Source: Acinetobacter calcoaceticus (lineage in GTDB: Bacteria > Pseudomonadota > Gammaproteobacteria > Pseudomonadales > Moraxellaceae). Taken from it: a stretch of DNA of 64,000 bases. Positions 26,645 to 35,394 of the stretch are shown here, in pieces. The stretch is from positions 1,984,001 through 2,048,000 of the forward strand of contig NZ_LS999521.1 in NCBI RefSeq assembly GCF_900520355.1, read 5' to 3'. Within the stretch, counting starts at the first letter, position 1, and each line of letters opens with the position of its first letter. A program made the position numbers and the translations under genes. Below the pieces are notes generated by a model that worked only from the letters and a program-made list of their open reading frames with translations, was not told the DNA's origin and made no database searches.

Positions 26645-28819
26645 TTAAAAATTAAAAGTTGTAGAGAATTGAGCTGTACGAGGATTACCTAAGAATAAGT
26701 AGTCATCGCCCATAAATGCGCCTACATCACGCCAATATTTCTTATTAAATAAGTTGTCAATATTGAATCTAAACGTCGTGTCATGCCCAGCAAAATTTGT
26801 TTTATAGGCGGCACCAATATTAAAGACGCTATATCCACCTACTTTTGCAGTTGCCTCTTTGTTTGCATATTTACTACTACTATATTGCATACCACTGAGT
26901 AATCTTAAACCTTCAACTGAAGGTACTTTATAAGATAACTGAGCAGTTGCCCGTACTTTCGGTACATTTTGAGTTTGATGACCTTTGTAGCTGTCACTAT
27001 CAATATCAACAAGGCGAGATTTGGTATAGGTAATACCTGAGCTTACATCTACTGTATCTGTTAATGCACCTGTTAAACCTAATTCAATACCTTGATTGTG
27101 CTGTTCACCTTGCTCAATAAAATCGAAAGTTCCATCGGCATTGACTTTGCTATATTGATTATCCTGTTTTAAATCAAAAATAGCAGCTGTTAGCAAGAAG
27201 TTTTGTACTTGTTGCTTAATACCAAGTTCAAATTGTTCAGAATTTCTAGGTGATAAAATTTCAAGAGCATTATTAGAAAACCAAGGTGCTTCACTACCAT
27301 CCGATAAACCTTTGGCATATGAAGCATAAAGATTAGACGTAGCAGCTGGGCTATACATGAGCGCTAATTGTGGTAAGAACTTATTTAAATCCGTATCTCG
27401 GCTTTGCTGCCCATCTGAATTATAAGCTTGCTCATCAAGGTGAATAAGTTTTCCACCTAGTAGAGTTGACCATTGATCGTTAAATTGAACTCGGTCAGAT
27501 ATCGTGAAAGCAGTCTGATTGCTTTCTAGAGCTTTGTAACGATCGCCTAAGCTTTCTGATGATGAGCTATAGTCAATCGTATCTTGATAGATATTACCTG
27601 TTCCTACCGCTACATTAAGAGGTGTATGGTGCTTTAAGGTCTTATAAGTACGTTGTAGTTCCAAAGCAACTTGGTGCTGAATGTTGCCAGTATTGAATTG
27701 ACCATTTAACCCAGCAGCAAACTGGTTGGTAATACGTGTGTCATCTGGACTACGGAAATCGTAAATATCGTAATTACCATGTTTATCAAAAGTATTGCCT
27801 AAACCAGTAACTTCACAAATATCGTTATAACATCCCCATGGGAAAGCACTATTATCATCAATCACAACACGGCTTTGCGATGCACTTAAACTGCCGTTCC
27901 ACTGATCATTAAAGACATATTGATATTTCAAGCTGGCATTTACACTGTTATTGACAACAGGCTTACTCCAAGACTGATAACCCAATAAACGGTCTTCATC
28001 AACATTTGTTGGTACTTGTCCATCAAGCAGTTGATACCCCGGAACTGAGCGTTGGCTTTGATGCTGAGCTTCAATATCAAATAATAGTTTAGAGCGATCA
28101 TTAATTTTCCAATCTAAAGCAACTGAACCAAACTCACGTTTACCATTTGCGTGGTCAACATTTGGGTGAATACTTTCATGGGCTAAATTAATTCGATAGC
28201 CAAATTTATCATTCAAAAAGCCGCCTACATCCGTTGCAAGTGTATAACCACCTTCTGAGTTTGCATCTACGGTAATACTCTTAACATCGGCAGGTCGTTT
28301 GGTCACATAGTTGACAACACCACCTGGAGTCGACATTCCACTTTGAATAGCAGAAATTCCTTTTAAAATTTCTACCCGCTCTTTATTTTCTAAAGCAACG
28401 TTTTGTTCACCACGAATGTTATGGCCATTAATGAGATAACTTGAACCTAAATCGAGCGAAAAACCACGAGCTACGAAATTTGGATAATAGCCAATTGCAG
28501 CGTAGCCATCCCCTAAAGATGAATCATTTTTAATAACATCAGTCAGTGTTTTTGCGTGTTGATCTGCTATGCGCTCAGATGTAATTGTTGTGATAGAGGC
28601 AGGAATTTTTTTAATATCGCCTGTTTGAAAACCAGATAAATCAACTTTTTTTGAGGAATATAAAGCATCAACGTTTTGGGTAGCATTCACGGTAATAGTT
28701 GGGAGCTGTGAAACCTCCGCTTCATTTGCATAGACTACAGATGTCATCAGTGCAATAGATGAAGCCAATGCTGTTTTAGAACATGTTATGAAGTGAAGAT
28801 TTAACGAGTGTCTGTCCAT
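26645..28819 (-). CDS. TonB-dependent siderophore receptor
   Basis: 724 residues. A signal peptide (hydrophobic 15-35, cleavage near Val-Tyr-Ala) precedes a TonB-box-like LPTITVNA, the plug (ASITTITSERIADQHAKTLTDVIKN, then RVEILKGISAIQSGMSTPGGVVNYVTKRP) and a barrel ending in Asn-Phe. The motif layout is that of TIGR01783 siderophore receptors such as FhuE/FoxA. The start at 28819 is chosen because AGGT lies about 9 bases upstream, while the ATG at 28846 has no ribosome site. The siderophore is unknown; no biosynthesis genes are near. I found no strong Fur box. Confidence 0.9.
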   Translation of the reverse strand: MDRHSLNLHFITCSKTALASSIALMTSVVYANEAEVSQLPTITVNATQNVDALYSSKKVDLSGFQTGDIKKIPASITTITSERIADQHAKTLTDVIKNDSSLGDGYAAIGYYPNFVARGFSLDLGSSYLINGHNIRGEQNVALENKERVEILKGISAIQSGMSTPGGVVNYVTKRPADVKSITVDANSEGGYTLATDVGGFLNDKFGYRINLAHESIHPNVDHANGKREFGSVALDWKINDRSKLLFDIEAQHQSQRSVPGYQLLDGQVPTNVDEDRLLGYQSWSKPVVNNSVNASLKYQYVFNDQWNGSLSASQSRVVIDDNSAFPWGCYNDICEVTGLGNTFDKHGNYDIYDFRSPDDTRITNQFAAGLNGQFNTGNIQHQVALELQRTYKTLKHHTPLNVAVGTGNIYQDTIDYSSSSESLGDRYKALESNQTAFTISDRVQFNDQWSTLLGGKLIHLDEQAYNSDGQQSRDTDLNKFLPQLALMYSPAATSNLYASYAKGLSDGSEAPWFSNNALEILSPRNSEQFELGIKQQVQNFLLTAAIFDLKQDNQYSKVNADGTFDFIEQGEQHNQGIELGLTGALTDTVDVSSGITYTKSRLVDIDSDSYKGHQTQNVPKVRATAQLSYKVPSVEGLRLLSGMQYSSSKYANKEATAKVGGYSVFNIGAAYKTNFAGHDTTFRFNIDNLFNKKYWRDVGAFMGDDYLFLGNPRTAQFSTTFNF

Positions 28820-29374
28820 TGAATAACTACCTGTCCTACAGTGCATAATATAAGTGTGCTAAAAGTCGGAGATCTTCCATATTTTTTAGCCTCGAAAGAA
28901 TACAGGGACAGATATCCAGAAACAACAAATTATATAATTTTTAGATCAAGTGAATTTTATGTAATAAAGCATGATCATTATATGAATTTTATTTATTTTC
29001 TTTGAAATTGAGACTATAACTTTTTAAGTATTACCAAATAGTCAAAATAAAACTATGCTCAAAATAGGACTAAAAATAAGGAGGAATACAATAACGAATA
29101 TGGTTGATAAATTAGATATTTGATTTTAAATAAAATTTATGGTGCGATGATCATATAACCAAATTAAGGAAATGTTCGATAATCGATAAAAATATCTTTA
29201 AATCGAACAAAAGATCATACAATCACTAGAATGAAAATTTAAAATTATAAAAAATGCATGGAGAGGAATTCTAAGGTAAGTACTCAGGATTGAGTGATAT
29301 TTAAAAACTCTTACGATTTCCTGCTCATTACACCTAAAAATTTCTATTTTTTTCTGCTAACTGACGGAATATAT
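28820..29374. other. 555-bp divergent promoter region with inverted-repeat half-sites
   Basis: No gene. Close to the MHS transporter are half-sites of an IclR-like operator: GTTCGAT at 29174-29180, a TCGAT-A-ATCGA palindrome at 29176-29186 and ATCGAAC at 29202-29208. Near the TonB receptor a weak partial Fur-like sequence (around 28965-28983) was considered and not called. Confidence 0.5.
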
Positions 29375-30661
29375 ATGACATACACTAAGGAAGAAAAACG
29401 TAGCAGAATACGCGGTATTGTTGGTGCGGCCTCTGGTAACCTTGTTGAATGGTTTGACTTTTATATCTATGCAGTCTTTGCGGCTTATTTTACACAAGCC
29501 TTAACTGCACCTGACATGGATAGTTCGACCAAAGCTATTTATGTCTGGGGTGTATTTGCTGCAAGTTTTTTCATGCGTCCTATTGGTAGCTGGATATTTG
29601 GGCGTATTGCAGATCGACATGGTCGAAAAAAATCAATGGTCATTTCTATTTGCTTAATGGCATTGAGTTCCTTCTTATTTGCTGCCTTGCCTACTTACGA
29701 TCAAGTCGGATTATTTGCTCCTTTTCTTTTACTCGTTGTCCGCTTACTTCAAGGCTTATCAGTCGGTGGTGAATATGGTGCCGTAGCAACCTACATGAGT
29801 GAATTAGGATTAAAAGGTCAACGTGGTTTTTACTCCTCTTTTCAATACGTCACACTCTCTGGTGGTCAATTACTGGCAAGTTTGCTCGGCGTAATTTTAT
29901 TAACGTTTTTGAGTGAGGAACAATTACTTAATGGTGGTTGGCGTATTCCATTTGTTATTGGTGGTATTGCTGCAATTGTATCTTTACTCGCTCGTAGTCG
30001 CTTAGAAGAAACGCTTTCTCATCAAGACAGTGAACGTGCGGGATCAGGTAGTTTAAGAGAACTCTTTAAAAAACACTGGAAAACATTCTTATTGGTGGTT
30101 GGTTATACCTCTGCTGGTTCATTAACTTTTTATGTTGAAACCGTTTATTCAAAAACCTATTTAACGAACTTAGGTATGGATGGAAAAACCGTTGGTTATA
30201 TAATGACCTTCGCGTTGTTTGTCTATATGTGTGCTCAACCTGTATTTGGTTCAATTTCCGACCGTATTGGGCGACGTTCTTCAATGTTGGCTTTTAGCTT
30301 ATTATCTGCGATTTTTATCTATCCCGTTATGGCAATCGGAATGCCTAATTATATAGATTCGCCGATCATCATTACCTTGCTCCTCATTTTTATGATGTTG
30401 ATCTTGAGTTTCTATACATCTATTAGTGGTTTAGTTAAAGCCGAAATGTTCCCTCCATATGTGCGTGCATTGGGCGTAGGATTTTCTTATGCAGTAGGTA
30501 ATGCCATTTTTGGTGGGTCGGCACCTTCGGTTGCATTACAGTTTAAAGCTGCTGGAATTGAAAACACCTTCTTCATCTATGTCATTGTTATGCTTATTAT
30601 CTGTTTCTTATGTAGCCTTGCGCTTCCGAAAAAACCAGATTATTTAGAACATGACCATTAA
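29375..30661 (+). CDS. MFS transporter of the metabolite:H+ symporter (MHS) family
   Basis: 428 residues, 12 membrane helices. The MHS signature GNLVEWFDFYIYA is at 20-32, and the loop GRIADRHGRKKSM near 75-87 and RLLQGLSVGGEYGA near 125-138 are typical of KgtP/PcaT/ProP-type carriers of dicarboxylates or related acids. The start at 29375 (rather than the upstream GTG frame at 29294) places the family N-terminus correctly and has GGA 6 to 8 bases before it. Substrate not deducible; the neighbouring operator-like repeats suggest an effector-regulated gene. Confidence 0.85.
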   Translation: MTYTKEEKRSRIRGIVGAASGNLVEWFDFYIYAVFAAYFTQALTAPDMDSSTKAIYVWGVFAASFFMRPIGSWIFGRIADRHGRKKSMVISICLMALSSFLFAALPTYDQVGLFAPFLLLVVRLLQGLSVGGEYGAVATYMSELGLKGQRGFYSSFQYVTLSGGQLLASLLGVILLTFLSEEQLLNGGWRIPFVIGGIAAIVSLLARSRLEETLSHQDSERAGSGSLRELFKKHWKTFLLVVGYTSAGSLTFYVETVYSKTYLTNLGMDGKTVGYIMTFALFVYMCAQPVFGSISDRIGRRSSMLAFSLLSAIFIYPVMAIGMPNYIDSPIIITLLLIFMMLILSFYTSISGLVKAEMFPPYVRALGVGFSYAVGNAIFGGSAPSVALQFKAAGIENTFFIYVIVMLIICFLCSLALPKKPDYLEHDH

Positions 30662-30669
30662 ATAAAGAG

Positions 30670-30702
30670 ATGCCTTCTGCCAAAAAGTAGAAGGCATTTT
30701 TA
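30670..30702. terminator. Bidirectional terminator between the MHS gene and the DUF971 gene
   Basis: A 9-bp ATGCCTTCT/AGAAGGCAT stem (30670-30678 with 30689-30697), then a T tract reaching the DUF971 stop at 30700. Confidence 0.85.
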
Positions 30703-30981
30703 GTAATTAGAAAACTCTTTTAAGAAAACCCAAGGATAAATTCCTTTGTCATGTCCATCACTAAAACAGATTTGGGCACCATATCCTTGATCAAACATTG
30801 CGGTAATTTCAATTTCCGCCTGTTCAATTTTTATTTGTTTTATACGTTTTGACCTGCAAAAACCGCACGGACAAATTTCTCTAAGATTTTGATGACTCAA
30901 GCATAGGCTTGAACCATCACTCCAAATAAAATGAACTTGTTTATTTAAAATATCTACACGGATATCAGGTCTGAGTTGCAT
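30700..30981 (-). CDS. DUF971 domain protein (GBBH-like N-terminal domain)
   Basis: 93 residues made almost entirely of a DUF971 domain, the zinc-binding fold found at the N-terminus of gamma-butyrobetaine hydroxylase and as stand-alone bacterial proteins linked to Fe-S metabolism. The metal-site motif is Cys-Pro-Cys-x2-Cys near residues 37-42; the C-terminal [12 protein letters not shown] is the family signature. It is the last gene of the flavoprotein/ABC/HEAT operon and overlaps the HEAT gene by 17 bp. Its role there is unknown. Confidence 0.85.
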   Translation of the reverse strand: MQLRPDIRVDILNKQVHFIWSDGSSLCLSHQNLREICPCGFCRSKRIKQIKIEQAEIEITAMFDQGYGAQICFSDGHDKGIYPWVFLKEFSNY

Positions 30982-31963
30982 ACGCCCCCTCCGTGATTTG
31001 AGTTAATCCAATACGAATTGCTTTTCGGACTTCAGGATCAGGGTCATGTTGATGCTGCTCTAATAGCATTTGAGCTTCTTGTGTGCCAATTTCACCCAGC
31101 GCTAAAGCAACTTCTTTGCGTAAATTGCTAATTTCATGTTTAAAATTAACTGCTAAATCTGTAACGGCCAAACTCGATTTTAATAACCCTAAACTGCGTA
31201 CAGCTGCAATTTGTACTTGCCAGTAAGGGTCAGATAAAGCGCTAATTAATTGCGTTTCAAGCTGAATAATACGTAATTTTCCAATAGTGAGTGCCGACTC
31301 AACTCGTAGTTGCCAACTTTTAGCACCTAGCGAATATTGAAGTGCCTGAATTACATCGGCCGATATAGTTTTACTATAGGCAAGACCACCTGTTGCTATT
31401 CTACGTACTTCATCATCTACATCTGTTTCAACAATTTTTGCCAATATTGCAATGGCTTGATCTTGTTGCAACCAGCTTAAAGCACTCACAGCTTCACGGC
31501 GTACAAGAATATCTTGATGCTGTACCAAAGCTGATATTTCTGCAAAGAACTGCTGTGGTCGTAAAGGTTTTAATGCACGTAAAATTGCGCTTTTTACAAA
31601 AGTATTTTCATGCTGTAAATATGGTGCAAGTACATCAGCTGATGCAGCTTCTTTGATTTCACTTAAACTCTGACTTGCTGCCTGACGAACATCAGCACTT
31701 TCATCTATCAAAGCTTGAGCAAGCACATATAAGCTCGCTTCATCTTCCCAACTTTCTAGTTTTTTAGCAGCTTCTTCACGGACCAAAGCGGAAGGATCAT
31801 GTTTTAATGCGTCATGTACCCAAGGCAATAAATCTGGATTTTCCTCATCACCAATATTCATTAAAGCAACAAAACGAACCTTTTCATCTGGTTGATTTAG
31901 CTGGGCGAGAAATTCCTGATTATATTCATCTTGGTCGTCTAAGGTTTGATAATAAAAACTCAT
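30965..31963 (-). CDS. HEAT-repeat protein
   Basis: 332 residues composed of about nine HEAT/PBS-lyase-like helical repeats, each with the pattern of hydrophobic Leu/Ala helices joined by Asp-Pro-x-x-x-Val-Arg (for example [42 protein letters not shown]). Such repeats are scaffolds for protein-protein binding, some near Fe-S or bilin enzymes. The ATG at 31963 (AAGGA 7 bases upstream) overlaps the ATPase stop as ATGA, so it is translationally coupled. A role as an assembly partner for the flavoprotein/ferredoxin or the ATPase is inference. Confidence 0.85.
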   Translation of the reverse strand: MSFYYQTLDDQDEYNQEFLAQLNQPDEKVRFVALMNIGDEENPDLLPWVHDALKHDPSALVREEAAKKLESWEDEASLYVLAQALIDESADVRQAASQSLSEIKEAASADVLAPYLQHENTFVKSAILRALKPLRPQQFFAEISALVQHQDILVRREAVSALSWLQQDQAIAILAKIVETDVDDEVRRIATGGLAYSKTISADVIQALQYSLGAKSWQLRVESALTIGKLRIIQLETQLISALSDPYWQVQIAAVRSLGLLKSSLAVTDLAVNFKHEISNLRKEVALALGEIGTQEAQMLLEQHQHDPDPEVRKAIRIGLTQITEGAYATQT

Positions 31964-32799
31964 TCGTATTCCTTGATTTGTGCTTTCTTTCCAAGCCCTA
32001 ACGGGTTTAAGCGACTTAACTCTTCTTGTTGAGTGGCTTCCTTTAAAGTTTGCATGCAATGTTTTTTAATGGTTGTAAATTCACTACTCGTAACAAGTTC
32101 GATATCACGTGGACGTTCAAAATCAAGGTTGATTTCCTCAATAATTCGGCCCGGTCTATGGCTCATAATCAGTACTCGATCTGCGAGAAAAAGTGCTTCA
32201 TCAATATCGTGGGTAATAAATAAAACTGAAGTTTGAATTTCTTGCCAAATTTCGAGCAATAGCATTTGCATTTTTAAACGGGTTTGAGCATCAAGTGCTC
32301 CAAAAGGCTCATCCATTAATAAGATTCGAGGCTCATTAATAAGTACTCTCGCAATTTCAACTCTTTGCTGCATACCGCCAGAAAGTTCGGCAGGAAATTT
32401 CTGCTCAAATCCTTTAAGCCCAACCAGATCAATCATCTTTCTGGCTTGTTCTATACGGCTATGCTTGCTGATTCCTTTCATCTTTAAACCAAAAGCAATA
32501 TTTTCTAAAACGCTTTTCCAAGGAAATAAAGTATGCTGCTGGAAAACCAATCCTCTATCCGGATGCGGTTCAATAATAGACTCATTGTCGACTGTTAAAG
32601 TTCCTGAACTAATGGGTAAGTGTCCTGCCAAAGCCCCTAATAATGTTGACTTTCCACAACCTGAAGGCCCTAATAAACAAATAAACTCACCCGGTTGTAT
32701 TTCAAAATTGACCCGATCTAATGCTTGAAAGCGATTTTTACCTTGCCCTAAATGTAGTGATAGATTTTGAATGCGTACATGGCCTTGTGTAATTGACAT
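31960..32799 (-). CDS. ABC transporter ATP-binding protein (NitT/TauT family)
   Basis: 279 residues. Walker A GPSGCGKST at 43-51, the Q-loop, signature LSGGMQQRVEIARVL and LLMDEPFGALDAQTR Walker B are all present. The sequence type (SsuB/TauB/NrtD-like) matches the upstream permease. It follows the permease by 1 bp and overlaps the HEAT gene. In this operon it energises uptake of an unidentified sulfonate-, nitrate- or sulfur-type compound. Confidence 0.9.
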   Translation of the reverse strand: MSITQGHVRIQNLSLHLGQGKNRFQALDRVNFEIQPGEFICLLGPSGCGKSTLLGALAGHLPISSGTLTVDNESIIEPHPDRGLVFQQHTLFPWKSVLENIAFGLKMKGISKHSRIEQARKMIDLVGLKGFEQKFPAELSGGMQQRVEIARVLINEPRILLMDEPFGALDAQTRLKMQMLLLEIWQEIQTSVLFITHDIDEALFLADRVLIMSHRPGRIIEEINLDFERPRDIELVTSSEFTTIKKHCMQTLKEATQQEELSRLNPLGLGKKAQIKEYE

Positions 32800-32800
32800 T

Positions 32801-33655
32801 TTAAGACTTCCTCAATTGATACCATGGGGTAAATCGATTTCCAATCACACGGACTAAGGTACTACTGAACATACCTAATGCCCCGATCAGCACCATGCCA
32901 ACTACAATATTGCTGTAATTTTGCAAGGTGAAAGATTCCCATGTGAAATAACCAATTCCGTGTTGGCCTGAAATCATTTCAGCGGTGACTAAACAGAACC
33001 AACAAGTACCCATTCCAATGGATAAACCGGTAATAATGTTGGGTAATGCACCCGGAATAATGACTTCACGGATAATGGCGAAATCAGAAGCGCCTAGACT
33101 TTTTGCCGATGCAATTAATCTTGGGTCGACTGCACCGACACCATGGACTGTGTTTAATAGAATCGGAAATAAAGCGCCAATAAAGGTAATAAAAATCATG
33201 GAAGCTTCTGATGATGGAAAAATCAGAATCGCTAAAGGAATCCATGCAACTGCTGGAATTGGGCGTAATACTTCTAATGGCGGCATTAAAAATGCAGCAA
33301 TTTTTTGATAACGTCCAGCCAACAATCCAATGCCTACACCAATCAATGCAGCCAATAAAAAGCCAATTACAACTCGAAAAATACTAGATTCAACATGTTC
33401 AAATGCTGTGCTGAGTTGAAAAAACGACCATAGCGCATGTACAACATCTAAAGGTGTCGGTACATTGCTAAAGTTCACAATACCTAAATTTATTTTAAAT
33501 TGAGCCAACGCCTGCCAGATTGCTATCCAGAAAACTATGGATGTAAAAGCGATTCCATAATTTTTAAAATGTGTTTGATATGACCTCAACACCTGAAAAA
33601 ACTTGAGTAAAAAAATGCTTTGGTTCTTGGGTTTTGTCTGGGCTAAACTACTCAT
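32801..33655 (-). CDS. ABC transporter permease (NitT/TauT family)
   Basis: 284 residues with six predicted membrane helices and the EAA loop ASAKSLGASDFAIIREVIIPGALP (about 182-205). The SsuC/TauC-type architecture fits sulfonate, taurine, nitrate or cyanate importers. A strong AGGAGGTGACGA ribosome site precedes the ATG. It lies between the binding-protein and ATPase genes of the same operon. Confidence 0.9.
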   Translation of the reverse strand: MSSLAQTKPKNQSIFLLKFFQVLRSYQTHFKNYGIAFTSIVFWIAIWQALAQFKINLGIVNFSNVPTPLDVVHALWSFFQLSTAFEHVESSIFRVVIGFLLAALIGVGIGLLAGRYQKIAAFLMPPLEVLRPIPAVAWIPLAILIFPSSEASMIFITFIGALFPILLNTVHGVGAVDPRLIASAKSLGASDFAIIREVIIPGALPNIITGLSIGMGTCWFCLVTAEMISGQHGIGYFTWESFTLQNYSNIVVGMVLIGALGMFSSTLVRVIGNRFTPWYQLRKS

Positions 33656-33687
33656 TCGTCACCTCCTGATATGTGAGTAAAACAACA

Positions 33688-35109
33688 TCAACCATGGGTC
33701 ACTAGCTGAATGGTTTTAAAGTCATATACTTTTCCGCCTTGTTGTTTAGCCCATTTTTCAGCATCATCTTTTAATAAAAAGGCCTGCACTTGACCTGCTT
33801 TATCTGTGGCGTACCATGCCAAATTGGCAAGCAATTTAATGTCGGATTGATGATCTTGGCTATAAACCACACGTACGGTTTTTCCTGCCGTTTGAATTTT
33901 CTTTAAATCAGAAAAAGCATGCTCAGGTGTTTCATAGCTACGAACCTTTTCTTCACCCTTTACCCAAATTTGAGTCACTCGATTAAACGTTTTGATGGGT
34001 TGTCCTGTTAAAGCATCATTTGCAACTAATAGCGATTTTGCATAATCAGAAAGTTGTTGGCTGTAATTGAGTCCAGAAGCCTGAAATGCTTCTTTAATGT
34101 ATTGGTCATCAATAAATTTATTTACATCGAGACTACCATCGTTTTTGCCTAGAACTTTTAAGGTATCTATGGCAATTTGGGTTGCTTTTCGATATTCAGG
34201 TTTCCAAGTCAAATCACGAGTTTGTAGACCTAATGGTCCATGAAACAGATAAACCACCTCGGCAGGAATACCCGTTTTTTCTGCAATCAGTTCACTATAT
34301 TTTTCAGGTTGTTCCCGAATCAGACGATTTGCTTCAATAGTCGCTTGTAAGTAAGCTTTTATGACTTCTGGATGTTGCTGTGCATAATCCTTGCTGGCAA
34401 GTGAGCCATGAAATGTCGGTGATTTTGCTTGTGAACCATCATAGATTTTTTTAGCAAAACCTTGGTAAGCAAATAACTCTCCAAAGGGTACAAAGTCAGC
34501 ATGCGCAGCAATCTTATGACTTTTTAATGCAGGCCCCGCCACTTCTGGAGCCTGAGCAATCACTTTAATATCTTTATCAAGTTGCCAACCTTCAGCTTGA
34601 ATCGCTCGTAGTAAGAGGCCATGAGCAGTTGAGGCAAAAGGTACAGAAATAGTCTGTCCTTTTAGTTCTTTCAGTGAGGTGACTTTTGAGTCAATTGGAA
34701 CAACAATCGCATTGCCACTGCCATTAATACTGCCTGACAACGGTGCTAAAAATATGCTTTCTTTTCCAGCTTTTTTAAATGCAGCTAAATTGTTTACAGC
34801 AGGAAAGTCGGCCATTGCTCCCAAATCTAGACGCCCAGCTACCATCTCACTGGTTAGTGGTGCACCAGAGGTGAAGTTTTTCCATTGAATGTCGTATTTA
34901 ACATGCTTGTATTGACCATCTTTAGGTAAATATTTTGGTAATAAATTCAACTCACGAACAAGTAATCCACCACTTGCACAGTTAATGGTTGTGTCTTGTG
35001 TACCAATCGCTACCCGAACAGTTTCACTTTTGCTGCCACACCCAATAGTGCCGAGGACAATAACGCCAATTAAACTGCTCAGTAATAATTTTTTATTTCT
35101 ATCTTTCAT
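33688..35109 (-). CDS. Lipoprotein ABC substrate-binding protein with a NosL-like C-terminal domain
   Basis: 473 residues. The lipobox Leu-Gly-Thr-Ile-Gly-Cys (Cys at 24) makes it membrane-anchored. Residues about 30-330 are an SsuA/TauA/NMT1-type binding domain (VGTQDTTI-like N-terminus, LDLGAMADFPAVNNL, AYLQATIEANRLI). The C-terminal part (about 355-473, with WYATDKAGQVQAFLLKDDAEKWAKQQGGKVYDF at the end) resembles NosL, an accessory protein of nitrous-oxide reductase. Ordinary binding proteins of this family end near 330, so this fusion is unusual. Ligand unknown. The NosL assignment is from pattern recognition and needs a profile search. Confidence 0.8.
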   Translation of the reverse strand: MKDRNKKLLLSSLIGVIVLGTIGCGSKSETVRVAIGTQDTTINCASGGLLVRELNLLPKYLPKDGQYKHVKYDIQWKNFTSGAPLTSEMVAGRLDLGAMADFPAVNNLAAFKKAGKESIFLAPLSGSINGSGNAIVVPIDSKVTSLKELKGQTISVPFASTAHGLLLRAIQAEGWQLDKDIKVIAQAPEVAGPALKSHKIAAHADFVPFGELFAYQGFAKKIYDGSQAKSPTFHGSLASKDYAQQHPEVIKAYLQATIEANRLIREQPEKYSELIAEKTGIPAEVVYLFHGPLGLQTRDLTWKPEYRKATQIAIDTLKVLGKNDGSLDVNKFIDDQYIKEAFQASGLNYSQQLSDYAKSLLVANDALTGQPIKTFNRVTQIWVKGEEKVRSYETPEHAFSDLKKIQTAGKTVRVVYSQDHQSDIKLLANLAWYATDKAGQVQAFLLKDDAEKWAKQQGGKVYDFKTIQLVTHG

Positions 35110-35128
35110 TTTATGTATTCCAAATTAA

Positions 35129-35374
35129 TTATTTGAGTAAGTATGGGATATTTACTTTGACTGCATCCGTTGGGCAGTCCTTTTCACAAGGCATGCAGTA
35201 CCAACATTCATCAAATTGCATATAAGCTTTTTGAGTTATAGGATCGATTGCCAATAAGTCCATTGGACAAACATCTACACAGACTGTACATCCTTTATCA
35301 GCAATACATTTATCTTCATCGATAATGACGGGAGCGATAGTACGGTGCTGAATTTCTTTAAAAATAAAAGCCAT
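35129..35374 (-). CDS. Ferredoxin, AprB-like, two [4Fe-4S] clusters
   Basis: 81 residues. Eight cysteines are arranged as two clusters: Cys23-x5-Cys29-x2-Cys32-x3-Cys36-Pro in the first half and a Cys-Trp-Tyr-Cys-Met-Pro-Cys-x3-Cys-Pro run near 58-68 in the second. The second block resembles AprB, the electron-transfer subunit of adenylylsulfate reductase (Cys-Trp-Glu-Cys-Tyr-Ser-Cys in that family), as does the upstream flavoprotein to AprA. It lies 20 bp after the flavoprotein gene. It is probably the redox partner of the flavoprotein. Confidence 0.85.
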   Translation of the reverse strand: MAFIFKEIQHRTIAPVIIDEDKCIADKGCTVCVDVCPMDLLAIDPITQKAYMQFDECWYCMPCEKDCPTDAVKVNIPYLLK

Positions 35375-35394
35375 TGTTTGAATTCCTGATTTAT

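Noticed and set aside
28960..28985. Possible Fur box upstream of the TonB receptor
   Set aside because: Only one half (ATCATTAT) matches; the other half has few matches. Not called.
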